Below, one piece after another: positions 12,053 through 23,935 of a stretch of DNA of 64,000 bases. Both the position numbers and the translations under genes were made by a program. How positions within the stretch are numbered: the first letter of the stretch is position 1; the number at the start of each line of letters is the position of its first letter. Below the pieces are notes generated by a model. That model did no database searches. It was not told where the DNA came from and was given only the letters and a program-made list of their open reading frames with translations. This stretch comes from Asterias rubens (Eukaryota > Echinodermata > Asteroidea > Forcipulatida > Asteriidae): NCBI RefSeq assembly GCF_902459465.1, contig NC_047081.1, positions 5,671,883-5,735,882 on the forward strand, read 5' to 3'.

Positions 12053-15000
12053 GTTAGAATAATAATAATAATATAAAAAGATGAAACTCAAAGAGTTTAT
12101 CACTGGTTCCAGTTGAATGAGCTTAAGCAATGAAAATCTTAAATGGTCATTACTTCATACTTGTCAATGTCTCCATCCTTTTGACCATCAGTTGATCAAA
12201 TAATTGGTTTTTCTGTCAGTCATTGGTTCAATCTGGCGTTTGACAGCTTGCCGTGGCAGCTTCGCTGTCTAGTTATTATTATTAAACTCAAACTGTGTGA
12301 AGTACAGTGCTCAGTAAGAACTGAAAGTAGTAGTCTACCTTCTACAAAAAATGCAAAAAAATACATGCACTTATTTGGGTCTGAAATTATAAAAAACAAT
12401 GATTCCATTGTTCCAGTAAGGTAGATTTTAATTGTTGTTACATAGATGTATAATTTATATCTACGTCTATTTACAGGTAGCACAGTATGTCAATCTTCAG
12501 TTCTCTGAGTTGCAAGCCATTCTGAGGAAATTCCAAGAGGAGGAGGAGAAGGAAGTTTTGAAGATTAAACAACGGTAAATTCTTGCTCTTTATAGTGATT
12601 AAAGTGTGTGGATCATCAGTAAACAGTCGACTCTCGTTAATACGAGGTCCGTTTCCAGCAGCTCAAAATATTTCCGATCAAGCTAATTTCAATGCACTAT
12701 GCACAAAGTGCATGACAAAATAGCCGCACATGAACACATAGATAAGGCTGCTGCAATGGATAACTACATTATGAGCATAGGGTGAATGTACTGCCAAAAT
12801 CAGACTAATAAAACTGTTTTAACTAAGTTCGTTTAGTTTGAAAGTTAAACATAAAGATTCATAAAATTTACATCATTGAACAAAAATGTTTGAGATTTTA
12901 ACTTGCTATTCTTGTTTAGTAGCCAAGTTACGGTGAAAAACTTTGGTTGCAGCTAGCTGCAGTTAACAAATATCTTGTTTTCATCAGTAACCACCAGTGT
13001 AATGCTACATGTTGATGGTTCATTGCTAACGCGGGCTATCAGGGAAATCTTGCTGATGCATTAAGTATTAATTGCGCAAATAATTTAGCTTTTCATTTTC
13101 GGTGAAAGTGCACTTTTAAAACTCAATGGATAATATTTTTTTTCTCTGAAGATTCCACATGAATTAATAAATACTGACTCATATGGAATCTGCTTGTTGT
13201 TTGAAACCGTTGTTTGAGGTAGGAATGCCTCCTAATCCCACCATTGTGCAGAGTATTGATAGAACAACCCTGCTCACTGACTCGTTACTCCAGTTTCTGA
13301 TGAGTATTGCTAGCTTTAACATCCAGTCAGCACCTCTATTGATAGTCTTACCAGCCATAAATAATAACATTTTTGTTGTTGGAGGGTAAATTTTAAATAT
13401 TTTTTTGTTTATTGTTTTCGTTACAAAAGGGTTGAAAGCAACTATTTGCTCTTAAGGGCCGACGAAATTATCTCTTTGTAAACGTGTTCTCGCTACTACA
13501 GTGCTCTTATAATCCATATTTTAATTTATTGAAACACGCACGGGGCAGTTCGGGACCAGCAGAAAACTTTGCATTAACCGTAATTCGTAATATGCGAGCT
13601 CATAATTAGGGGAGTTGCCACTTGCAGATATGCCAAGGTCAGAGACCAGCAAGATATATTCCCCCCTCTCCGGCTAAAATGATGTCCAAAATCCTCCCAA
13701 TCATGACATCTGCCTGTCGAGTCTATGCTCGAGGAGCGCATTTTATAAAACGAATAGGGACAACCTTGTGGGCAATCTACATTTTGCGCTCTGCAGCATT
13801 GTGCCGAAAAGCGTGCGCAAACTGCATTCACACTCTGTTTGTATAGTACATTGTACATGTAGCTGATGATTTGGAATAATTGCGTGCAATCTGCGGATTG
13901 TGCACATTTTGTAGAATGCGCTTTTTGTACACACAAGCGCCGTATGCAATGCGTTGTCGATATGGATCACGTTGTGGATCACAAAATCATGAGCCTCAAA
14001 TCACAAAGATAGCGGTAAATTGTCTTTATGTGTACTGTTTTTTATTTAAATTTAGTTTTAAAACTTAAAGTCACCTGGAAGTGGTATTTTGTCAAAATGA
14101 AGCTTGTCACTAAAATATGTGTTTTGATGAGTGGAGTATGAATAAACAATTAACTAAGGTTTAAAAAAATTAGTTTCCGTGTTATTTACAAATTTGAAAA
14201 TAAGTCCGACCCGAGGGCTAGAACTTGTGGCTTTACAAGAGACAATAACTTGAAACGAAATAAACAAAAACCCTTTACAAGTTCTTTAAGGAGAAAGTGT
14301 CATTAATTGCAGCCAACTCTGTTTGTAGTTCTTCTTGCTCCAATATGCAGCGAAGGTCCAGCAACTTTGAGCTCATGAATTAAGATACAGCTCTGACTTT
14401 GTTCGACTCTGTCAGTGTCATAAAAAGCAATTTTGTATGAAATTCTCTGAACATAGTACTGGAGCACTTTACTTGTACGTATACGTATGTACTTTGTAAA
14501 ATACATGAATGTTGACAATATTGAATTAACAGCTACATGTTATAGGCAATACACTGTACATCAATCTTTAAAAGGATTACATAGAAATATAAAATGCAGC
14601 CTTACCAATTATGATCAAGGATATAATTGAGTACATTGTATAGTGATTGACATGTATTGACATGTTGCAGCTGACATTGCTGCATGACACATGTTTTGGG
14701 GACTTTTGAGGCATTGCATGGTGAGGTATCGATGTATACAGTTTGTGGTAACACCATGTGTAAGTTAAGTAGGATCTGAAACTTGGCATGGTGGAAATAC
14801 GATATGGAAAGGTTTGCGGCAACACCATGTCATGACTATCTTGACCAAGTAAAGCATACCAATATCCTAGGAATACATCAGTTGACAAAAACCTATCTTG
14901 GAACAAGCATTTAAATGTTTTGGCATGTAAAGTTTCAAAAAACTTCGGGACATTTTGTAGTTCTGAAAAGAACTGTCCTAAATTAAGAAATCTGCCGGGA

Positions 15001-17101
15001 CTACTACTTTTGCTTAGTGGCTTGAGTGGACTTCACTGCCACAGAGTGAATTCTTTAATCTACAACCTATGCATCGACCATCATGCATACAGTGTCATTA
15101 TTAGTTACACACATACTGTATGATCATTAACAAATGTGACTTTTATTTGATATTATTTCCTTTTCAGATACTCTCAGTATAAAGCTAATCTGCAGAAGAA
15201 GATCTCACTCCTGCCAGTAGAAGTGTAGGTATCATTCAATATCCCTCCTGAATCCTTAATGTACATGCAACCACTCAATGTGAGCCATGTGGTGTACATG
15301 TACATACTTTGATTGGGTTTGGCCACACACACCAACTACTCTATCCTGAATCCATTCTGCCTAATGCATACATGATGTCATTGGCCAATGCTCTATATTT
15401 GAATACTTGTTGCAATAAAGGATGAAAGAGATTAAAAAGAAAAATTACACAGTGACAAATTACACTGTGACAAGAGTATTTTACAACCATCTAAAATACA
15501 AGGGTGTCACCCAACAAACTGAAACCTCCGAAAGTAAAGGAGCAATTTAAACTACAAAAGGAGGTCTACAAAAATAGGAAGCAAACAAAGAAAAAGAATA
15601 CAGGGACAAAAAGCAGGGGATTATCTTTTATATTTGGAGTTGACTATGTGGCAAGTAATAGGCAGGAATGACATTCTGTAGCGATTAGTGTGGATTCATG
15701 GGGGGGAGAAGAGTAAAGTGAATGGGTAGGATTTTGCATAATGACGCGAGGCTGTAGAGATAATGGCAGATTCAAACGTGCAATGTAAATATTTAACATC
15801 ATGCCAATCGTTTTGCAAGCCATTTTGATGACCTGTTCCACTCGATGACTGGAATGGTTTTAAGACTACCACAAGACATTGATGCAGAAGGTCATAATAG
15901 ATGAGGTATTAAACACTTTGGTAAACATAAAATAAAATGTTGTTGCGAACATTAAATGATTTAAGCTATGGACAAAATACGTTGAGTGTCTATAGCCCCT
16001 TTCACACGACAGCAATTTAGCAAGGTTCCCTTGCTTAATTGTGGCATGGTTGTAAGATTTTACAAAATGCACCTCGTGTGAAAGGACAATAATTTTTGGA
16101 GTGTCCAGGGTCCCTTGTCAAATCTTGTCCAACATTGCTACATTTTGTCGGAGGTCGGATCTACGACAAAATCTTACACTAGCGGAAGTTTTGACCAAGG
16201 ACGTGGGCTACATCATCGTGTGAAAGGAAACCTTGTTTATTGAACGACGTTCTAGGTGAAAATGCCCATACAGCGCGTGCTATTGTTGCCCATGGATACA
16301 GTGCTTGCTATCGTTGGTGCTACAGTATCTTGTCCAATCAAGTTGATCAGGATTACCAATTCTTCATATCACTCTCATGTCGCACAAGGGTTGTTATTTT
16401 TTTTTAACTTTGCAGTGGGAAAGCTCACAAAATCAGTCACACATGGTGATAACAAATAAACAATCCACGCTTGTAAATTTGCAAGGGACCCTGGCTACAT
16501 TTTGGCAGTGGGAAAAGGGCTTAAGTGACCTTAGCAAAAAGTTTCTCATAGTATTGATTTTCCATATCGAATTGCTTGCAACAGAAGTGCCAAGTTATTT
16601 TCATTTATTCACCATTTCAGCTCTACTGCCATACAAATAGATTCAATATCAGTCTTGGCTTTAAGGTAGTCAAACACAATTTCTTGTTTTTTGACGCATT
16701 CAGTGCTGAATTATGTAGGAAGATTTGTCTTACATGTACATAGAAATCAAACCAGTCCGTGACATGTGATCAGCAGATTTGTTGATGAAACATGCCTTAT
16801 CACTGATTCTGTAGTTAATAGAATGAAATGAAAAAAAGAACTTACATGTAGGAGAACACACAAACTTGAGGAGCACTGGTATTTGAATGAAATTTTGAGT
16901 TAAAAAATAAAACCCTTAATTAGTTGCTTAAAACGTATAGTACCAACACCTATTACCTATTTCTCTTTTTAATTTGTTAATTTTTTTCCCTATGTTTTGA
17001 TATTCTCCTGCAGGGTTAAAGAATCAAAGTCTCAAACCAAACACAAGGGAAAAATCAAGAAGAAAGGCAAAGACAAAGGCAAAGATAAGAAGAAGAAGTG
17101 A
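6102..17101 (+). CDS. RASSF2/4/6-like: RASSF2/4/6-like Ras-association and SARAH domain protein, 8 coding exons
   Basis: Coding segments: 6102-6160, 7330-7411, 8775-9284, 9795-9948, 10467-10585, 12477-12574, 15168-15224, 17014-17101. All join in phase and give 388 aa. Seen: residues 48-64 contain GMLKIYWGTQKVIRL, matching the conserved block before the linker in RASSF2/4/6; residues 64-205 are a charged linker; RRTMSFSGHLYNSKTAVF leads into the RA domain (about 218-308); a SARAH helix (VAQYVNLQFSELQAILRK, about 309-358) follows; the last ~30 residues are Lys-rich. Known: RASSF proteins bind Ras-type GTPases through RA and MST/Hippo kinases through SARAH. Start: ATG 6102 is the first in-frame Met after an in-frame stop; the protein is longer than human RASSF2 (about 326 aa), mostly in linker and tail. 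The exon-7 donor (GT|GTAGGT) is unusual: reading through it meets TAG four bases on, giving a 360-aa form. Assignment within RASSF2/4/6 is not resolved. Confidence 0.88.
6755..7051. repeat. MITE family A copy in RASSF intron 1
   Basis: It contains the family words (GTCGTCGGAGTTGCGAGATA, an internal GACCTCAAATT...AACTTGAGGTC hairpin) and ends ACCAATAGTGTCCACTGCC. The left end is not intact. Confidence 0.65.
7619..8612. mobile_element. Foldback element family C, in RASSF intron 2
   Basis: The two ends are long inverted repeats of about 75-85 bp: ATAAATAC...CTATTCCTATTGGTGGAGAG near 7625-7665 and its inverse CTTTCCACCAATAGGAG near 8566-8583 with AGGTATTTATGAAT near 8598. A second, inner palindrome occupies about 7980-8095 (GGTTCTTGATAATTTACC and its inverse). 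No ORF. Relatives are at 18188-20610 and 60205-60651. Confidence 0.65.
9375..9600 (+). repeat. tRNA-derived SINE-like repeat, copy 1
   Basis: It shares GGTGATCCCTGGCTGC and AAACTTGGGTGT with the copy at 49105-49335. Near 9539 the word TAGCTCAGTTGGTAGAGTGC matches a tRNA A-box/D-arm. The B-box part is degraded in this copy. It lies in RASSF intron 3. Confidence 0.6.
11275..12140. repeat. Imperfect tandem repeat, about 140-bp unit, in RASSF intron 5
   Basis: Four to five diverged copies of a block with TTCCAGTTGAATGAGCTGAA, AATGGTCATAACTCCTTATT and GCAATGATGTA. The array is broken by an unrelated repeat (about 11455-11690) and contains a (TAA)n run at about 12018-12058. Confidence 0.7.
11455..11690. 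repeat. Dispersed repeat (family also near 45030-45235)
   Basis: Shares a GATCGAAAGTGTTTGATTTTT-like core and a following GAGGAAAA(C)CCGGA block with 45030-45235. The coding potential of this GC-richer block is not supported by any recognisable protein. Confidence 0.45.
15991..16525. mobile_element. Possible TIR element in RASSF intron 7
   Basis: Starts AGCCCCTTTCACACGAC, contains further inverted copies TCGTGTGAAAGG near 16074 and 16219, and ends GGGAAAAGGGCTTA. The outer ends are inverted but imperfect and no target duplication is clear. No ORF. Low-confidence boundaries. Confidence 0.45.
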
Positions 17102-18187
17102 GACAAATACTTAATCTTAAACATATAATGATTAATTAATTTACATTGTGAGGTAGTATCCTTTTGTGTACCACACACAAAGATCCTTGTCAATTGATTT
17201 GTATAACATGTACCATCCATTAGTCTGCCATGTACTTTACTGCTGTGACATTCCATACAGGTCCAATACTGATAATTAAAGGACACTTTGCAGTGACAAA
17301 GTAAACATTTCCTGCTCCAAATGAGTCAAGATTCTGAAAAGGCAGAAAAGGTTGGTACATCGAGTCATCTATGTTGATATATATTGGGTTTGCGGTAACA
17401 CCATGTCTTTATCTACAGCATGTATATTGATCCCTCTCCATGCAATGCCGTCATTTACACTGTACATAGTTGTTTGGAAGTTTTTTAAAGAATGGCATTT
17501 TAAAAATATATTTATTGTTTACTATGAACAAGTTTCAAAAGACAAGCATCTATGTGTGAGTTATATAAAATACAAATTGAATGCATTTTATTTGTCCATT
17601 GTGACGCAGAATATAATCAATGAAATTGATTGGAAATGGAATAGTTTAGAATTCACCTGGTGATTATGGTTTGTCACGCTGCACTCAAATGCATCCTTTA
17701 TTTGTAAAACAAAAATGATTACAAAATATAAACAAGCTGGTGTCATTTCTATTTGCTACACCCTACATTTGGTACATGTCAAGCCATGGTTCATTTCAAG
17801 ATTGTACATGTACATGTTGATAGCGGTTTACATAGCCTAATGAGCCTTGTAGTCTCTTGTCAAGCTGTCCGCATATTCACACTGCATTGTTTGAAACTCA
17901 TCAAACGGACAACACGCCACCTCAACAGTGACGTCATCAGTGTCAAAGTAATATTTGAAATTCTACGTTTTATATTTGAAAACCCCGACTCCTAAACCAC
18001 ACAAGGGATTTTGACAATCTATACATCTTTGGAAAGGTCTTTGAAAACTTAATAAAATCAAACAGACCCAAGTCTTACCTTAACGTCTGGTCTAGACTGG
18101 AAGTTTAATTGAATAAAAAACCTATTTTTAACTCTGTAGCCAAAATGGATGGGAGTTTGAGCATAGTAAATGTGTATGAAATAACCA
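17102..18187. other. Region after RASSF stop, likely 3' UTR and intergenic
   Basis: AT-rich, no ORF of interest. An AATAAA at 18112-18117 is one candidate poly(A) signal for RASSF; no other evidence fixes the transcript end. Confidence 0.4.
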
Positions 18188-20610
18188 TTCATAAATACCT
18201 TAGACAGTTTCGCTATTCCTATTGGTGGAGAGCGCGTTACGTGGGTGTGTATAAACCTTTGTTTATGACCAGTAAAAAGTGTCGTGGGCGTGACACACGA
18301 GCTTGCACCTGTGCTTATAAGACAGTTTCTTAATTCCTACTGGTAGAGAGCAGCTGCCAGGACAGTTGTTCCACATCACGTGATATGCGCGACACGCACA
18401 GCATTCCCTTATAAGGAGTTTTTTACCCGAGGGCCTTACCATTTCATAGCTGGAGGGGTGTTGGGTTGAAAGAAAGATTGAACAATTATAATTTTTGCAT
18501 TTATTTTACTTTTTGACCAAAAGGTGTTGATGCACATAGTAAAATAAGGGAATCAATGTGTGGTGAAGAGGTTTTCAACTAGTGGTTTAAACCCGCCAAG
18601 GCCTGGTTCTTGATAATTTACCTCGACTTCGTCTCGTTGGGTTTAAACCACTAGTTGAAAACCTCTTCACCACACATTGATTCCCTTATTTTACTAGTGC
18701 ATCTCCACAATTGGGCCTTGAAAGCCTTTTTAGGTAGATTTCGGCATGTTATAAGATTGCATTATTATTACACTTTATTAATGAGATAATCAGTAATGAG
18801 ATAATCAGTAAATGTGAAACTATTTAAAGTGCCCTTTTGCAACAAGTTATTAAATTGTTTTTAAATGCAAATTATCCACCAAACTGCACCAAATTACATG
18901 CACTAGTATACACATATTGACTGGCAATGAGGTAACTAGTGTACGTCTATTCCCCCACGGGCCTGTGAGTGACCAGAAGAGGGGCCTATTTCCCTCGGCC
19001 GATACTGAATTATGCCAGTCAATATGTGTTCTATAACACAGCTCGGTCTTAAATGTCAAATAAGAACAGAAATCTGGAAAAGAAAGGAAGTTTTGCAGTT
19101 ACAGTTCACGGTCAAGAGAGGGCACTGTAACCGGGCACTATTTTCAAAGACTAGTGCCGCTCAGGTACTAGTTCCCGCAAAACACACGCGCGCGATCACT
19201 AGACTATATTAGTTCATCCCACGTGACCGTGTTTCGGACAACCAGAATACAGAACAAGAAAGAGGTGTGTTATAATGTCGTCTATTCTCACTCCAGAAGA
19301 GGGACTTATTTCAGGTGGCCGAAGTCAATATATGTTTTATAACACACCTCGGTCTTAAATGTGAAATAAGAAAAGAAAGTTCAGGGTTCAAGTCAAGAGA
19401 GGGCGCTGTAACCAGGCTCTATTTTAAAAGACTTGTGCCCGGCGAACACTATTCCCCCAAAACACGTGCGGGCAATCACTAGATTATCTAAGTTCACCCT
19501 AAGTGACCATGTGTCAGCCAACCAGAGTACAGAACAGGCAAGTGGTGTGTTATAATAAGGGAATCAATGTGTGGTGAAGAGGTTTTCAACTAGTGGTTTA
19601 ATCCCAACGAGGCCTGGTTCTTGATAATTTACCGAAACGAAGTCGCGGTAAATTATAAAGAACCAGGCCTCGGCGGGTTTAAACCACTAGTTGAAAACCG
19701 ATTTAACACACTTTGATTCCCATTCAAAATACCTTTTCGGTCAAAAACATCATCACTTTTTGGTCAAAAAGTAAAATAAATGCAAAAATTATAATTGTTA
19801 TTAAAAATGATTTCTTTAAACACAACACCCCTCCAGCTATGAAATGGTAGAGCCCTCCTCTTCCCTCCCGTAAACAACTCCTTATAAGGGAATGCTGTGG
19901 GCGTCGCGCGTATCGCGTGATGTGGCACAACTGTTTCCGCCGTTGCTCTCGACCAATAGGAATGAAGAAACTGTCTTATAAGAACAGGTGCAAGGTCGCG
20001 TGGGTGTCATGCTTATGAATTAACACTTTTTACTGGTCATTAACAAAAGGTTTATGCACACCCACGTGACGCGCTCTCCACCAATAGGAGTAGAGAAACT
20101 GTCTGGGGTATTTATGAATAAGGCAATAAAAGGGTAGCGACGAGTTCTTAAAAGGCCATTTAAAACCGGCAGGGTCGTTGCTGTGTGATAAAGGCCCGAG
20201 CCAAAGGCGAGGCCCATTGCATGGCGCTGACCCTGCAAGGTTTTAAATGGCTGTTTAGGGACGATTCACTACTCTTTTGTTCCCATTCATAAATGCATTT
20301 TTGGTTAAAAGGTGTAATCGAGTAGGAAACTCTGTAAAACTTATCTGTTTCCGACGTGCTTGAGCTCTTTACTGTTCGTCCATATGTTGCATTGTTATGA
20401 CCGAAACGATAGTCACACACAGCGTGGCCAACTCACCGACAGCGCCCGCATCGCCAATAGAAACGTCTTGCACCAAGACTAGTGCGCAGTATCCGAAAAC
20501 AACCGGTTATAAATATAGCTCCTGCTGGTCATTATCATACTTTTATACACCCCCACGTGACGCGCTCTCCACCAATAGGAATAGCGAAACTGTCTTGGGT
20601 ATTTATGAAT
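18188..20610. mobile_element. Composite of foldback elements (family C, with nested pieces)
   Basis: The outer ends are inverted: ATACCTTAGACAGTTTCGCT near 18196 and the inverse CGAAACTGTCTTGGGTATTTA near 20585. Within are two near-palindromes whose arms read ACTAGTGGTTTAA and TTAAACCACTAGT (18585-18660 and 19585-19690), a second inverted pair near 20040-20118, and a different piece at about 18890-19560 with inverted TGACTGGCA / TGCCAGTCAATATGTG words that recurs at 53920-54375. No gene. It looks like repeated insertion of related foldback elements in one site. Confidence 0.6.
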
Positions 20611-20699
20611 AGATAATATAAGTAACGAATATCTGAAAATGAACAGCTCCAGGTGATGGGACACAGCATTCAGCATTCAATTCATTACAATATTATTAA

Positions 20700-21800
20700 A
20701 AGACACTGGACACTATTGGTAATTGTCAAAGAGCAGTCTTCTCACTTGCTGTATCTTAACATATATGCATGAAATAAGAGAGAGAGACGGGAAGGAGAGA
20801 GCCGGTCCTTTACTTAAAAAAGGACGAACATTTGCCAAAATACCATCAATAATAATAAATGCCGTAAGCCAATTACGTTTGTATGAAAATCTCTTCTGTA
20901 CAGGTTTTAATACTTCCAACCCATAGCAAACATACAAAAAGTTACAACACTACAGTACACATACACTACATGTAACCTACATTACACAGTGCACAACGTT
21001 TACAAAAAGGTCAGCACACACAGGCTAATAAGTAAAGGGGCACTTGGGATCCCTACACAACAAACCTGTGAACATTTCAGCTCAATTGGTCATCAAAGTT
21101 GGGAGATAATAGGAAAAGAAAAAACACCCTTGTCACACAAAGTTGTGTGCTTTCAGATGCTTGATTTCAAGACCTCAAATTCTAAATCTGAGGTCTCAAA
21201 ATCAAATTTGATAGAAATTACTTCTTTCTTGAAAACTACATCCCTTCAGAGGGAGCCGTTTCTCACAATGTTTTATATTACAACACCCCTTAAAATTATT
21301 CTGCCTTTTCATTGGTTTAGAGTGCGTCACATGATATGTCTTAGTTTTACTAAACGGCAGCTGTGTGATAGTGCGTCGTTTGCCGTGTGATAGTCCGACG
21401 ACTATCACACAGCGTGCAGTACCCAGACGTCTTTTTACCCACCTTGAACCCAATCAGTTGTGCATGTATGTATCTGAAACGCGAGTACGAAAGTTACGTG
21501 TACGAAGATGATAAATAGTCTGTTGGGGTTTTATAAAAAAATATTGACTGCTTTAACTTGTGCTATGGTTAAAATTACAAGTACAACTCTATTTCGGTGA
21601 TCCTGGGACCGTTCCATTTTCCCTTGGCTGCACCTCGGGAAAATAGAACGCTCCGGGGAACACCTCGGGTGTCGTAGTTTTAACAATAGCACTCAGAGCA
21701 GTCAATATTTGAATACTATCAACCTCTCCCCATTACTCGTTACCAAGTAAGGTTTTGTGCTAATAATTATTTTGAGTAATTACCAATAGTGTTCACTGCC
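20700..21800. mobile_element. MITE family A copy split by later insertions
   Basis: Left part GACACTGGACACTATTGGTA at about 20702, right end TACCAATAGTGTTCACTGCC at about 21781. It is broken at about 20779-21059 by unrelated sequence and at about 21286-21712 by a foldback element. Confidence 0.65.
21286..21712. mobile_element. Foldback element family D
   Basis: Begins ACACCCCTTAAAATTATTCT and ends GCAGTCAATATTTGAA. Its core near 21595-21690 is a palindrome around a CTCGGGAAAATAGAACG-type arm. The same element lies inverted at 51461-52003. It interrupts MITE family A within TATATTA / ATACTATC. Confidence 0.6.
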
Positions 21801-23660
21801 TTTAAGGACACCATATAGAGGTAACCGCACCACCTAATGACATCAAATGTCTGTTATGAATTCTTGTACATTGTATCTAAAGTCTTGGAACATGACACTG
21901 ACACCTTGTTGCGATGGAATAACCAATAGTCTTCTAGTTTTTTGGAATGAAAGTTGCACACTCGTAGATGTACATACTGTACATGTATACATGACTAGAT
22001 ATAATATCTGAATACTTTATACATGACTAGATATAATATCTGAATACTTTTGATAAACTAGAAAATATTTAAAACATATATTTTCAATAAATATATAAAG
22101 TTTTAAGGTTAGATTGTTTTATATTTTTAAGAGTAAATTTATGAAATTGTAATGTTGTAACATATGCAAGCAATTGTAAAGACTATGGAATTACACTACA
22201 TGATATTTTGTATCTTTTTATCAGTGTAAACATATATATTAATAGATTAGGGATAACTAAATTCCTTTCATGCATTCCATATCTCGTTAGTATAATATAG
22301 TGGTAAGACCACATCCTGGCAGACCCTACCTCACACATGCAATACAGATGTTCTCCAATCTATATTGTTATCCTGTTCCTATGTGTGACTATTTCACTGA
22401 CACAATCACACTTGCCAGACCGGAAAAGAAAATGTCTTGAGGTATGTATGAAATTGAAGAAATTGTATTGAATGAATAAATACAAAAATGTTTTTTGTGT
22501 GACATTACACTAGCTTTGTAGCTGGACCAGCTTAACTATTACATTTATAGAGTGTAACATCCTAACATGTGTACATGATTAATGAGACTGTCAAGCAGTC
22601 TTACCAGCAGAGTAGGTATCGCTCTCCATTCTCTCTAAAACTGTCATTATATGAGAAAAGAATGTTAAATGTTTGTCAATTGTGTAAGAAATATGTTGTA
22701 TAAAGAACTACCACCCAGATGAGCAAGTTATTAAAAAGCAATAACAGATGATATTTTAAATATTTTTAAAATAATTATATAAAAAATGTACAAGATGTGG
22801 TTTTGTAAAAGACATCATCAAGTTGTGTGCATACGTGTTGGTTTTTGTTAATCAAAACAAATTTACATTACAAGGCAGATTATAGTTTTTTAATTATTTA
22901 AACATATATTGTTTGTTTACTCCAGTATAAGTTTAGTTTGTGTTTTGTAATGAAGCTGACTTTGTCCATGTCATGAAGGTATTTCAGACCAGTTGATCAG
23001 TGTCTATAGCTCAATGCGAATGAGCTTCAACTACTGCTTCTAAAGGGTAATAAGTTGTGTTTAAAACTTAATCAACATACACAGAAACAAAAATTAAATA
23101 TGTTTTTGGCAAAACAGTCAAAGTTTGGTACTTCAGTACATTTTAAAAAGTACCTATCACAACCATAGATAAAGGTGCTCATGTTTAGAAATAATAGCAT
23201 TTTGTATTTTTGTTTAATTCCTCATACACATAAATTTTCCCAACATTTATTTTGAATTGAGAATGAAATATTGTGGTTTGACATTTTGAGTCAACAATAA
23301 TTTTTTTACTGGAAAATGCTTGTCAATGTCTTTGTTTTTACAAGTGATAACTGTATTGCTATGCACTGTTATCAATAAGAACATGGAATTTAATTTATTC
23401 ACACGTGACTTTTTCATTATTTGTGGTTCACTTTCACAACTAATTATAATTGATAGAACCTCATCGCAAGTGTGAATCAAAGTTTTATATTCCACGTTTG
23501 ATTTGAAGGTGTTTTAGTTACAACATGTAACTGTAAGGTCACTTTACTACACCAATTATGGGCCACATTGAGTTATACAAATGTATATTACAATCAACTT
23601 GATAAATAAAGGTAATTATTTTGAATCAATCAAGTGTTAAGTGAATACTTATAGGTAAGA
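21801..23660. other. AT-rich intergenic stretch, no gene recognised
   Basis: No ORF or family match. A 30-bp direct duplication around GACTAGATATAATATCTGAA occurs at about 21991-22049. The word TCGTTAGTATAATATAGTGGTA near 22285 resembles a tRNA D-arm but no matching T-arm follows. Confidence 0.45.
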
Positions 23661-23669
23661 GGTTTGTTC

Positions 23670-23935
23670 TCCAATTAAACGTTAGCATAAGCAAACTTTT
23701 CACATAACCAATTAAACGTTACCATTTTTAGTTAGCAAACTTGTCACATAACCTATTAAACGTTACCATTTTCAGTAAGCAAACTTGTCACATAACCTAT
23801 TAAACGTTACCATTTTCAGTAAGCAAACTTGTCACATAACCAATTAAACGTTACCATTTTCTGTAAGCAAACTTGTCACATAACCAATGAAACATAACCA
23901 TTTTCAGAAGCAAACTTGTCACATAACCAAGATAA
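23670..23935. repeat. Minisatellite, 44-bp unit, about 6 copies
   Basis: Repeats of AATTAAACGTTACC, ATTTTCAGTAAGCAAACTTG and TCACATAACC. The middle copies are nearly identical and the outer ones diverge. Confidence 0.85.

Noticed and set aside
13179..13389. ORFs on both strands at the same place in RASSF intron 6
   Set aside because: Short, overlapping on opposite strands, no family likeness and no splice support.
13574..13982. Longer overlapping ORFs on both strands (up to 120 aa)
   Set aside because: Cys- and Thr-rich translations come from GTGCAAT/ACATTTTG-type sequence; no recognisable domain, and they lie in an intron.
22285..22330. tRNA-Asp/Glu-like D-arm (CGTTAGTATAATATAGTGGT)
   Set aside because: No anticodon arm or T-arm of the right spacing follows; most likely chance or a very decayed fragment.
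23670..23935. Possible CRISPR-like array because of the regular 44-bp period
   Set aside because: There are no distinct spacers between repeats; it is a simple tandem array in an animal genome.
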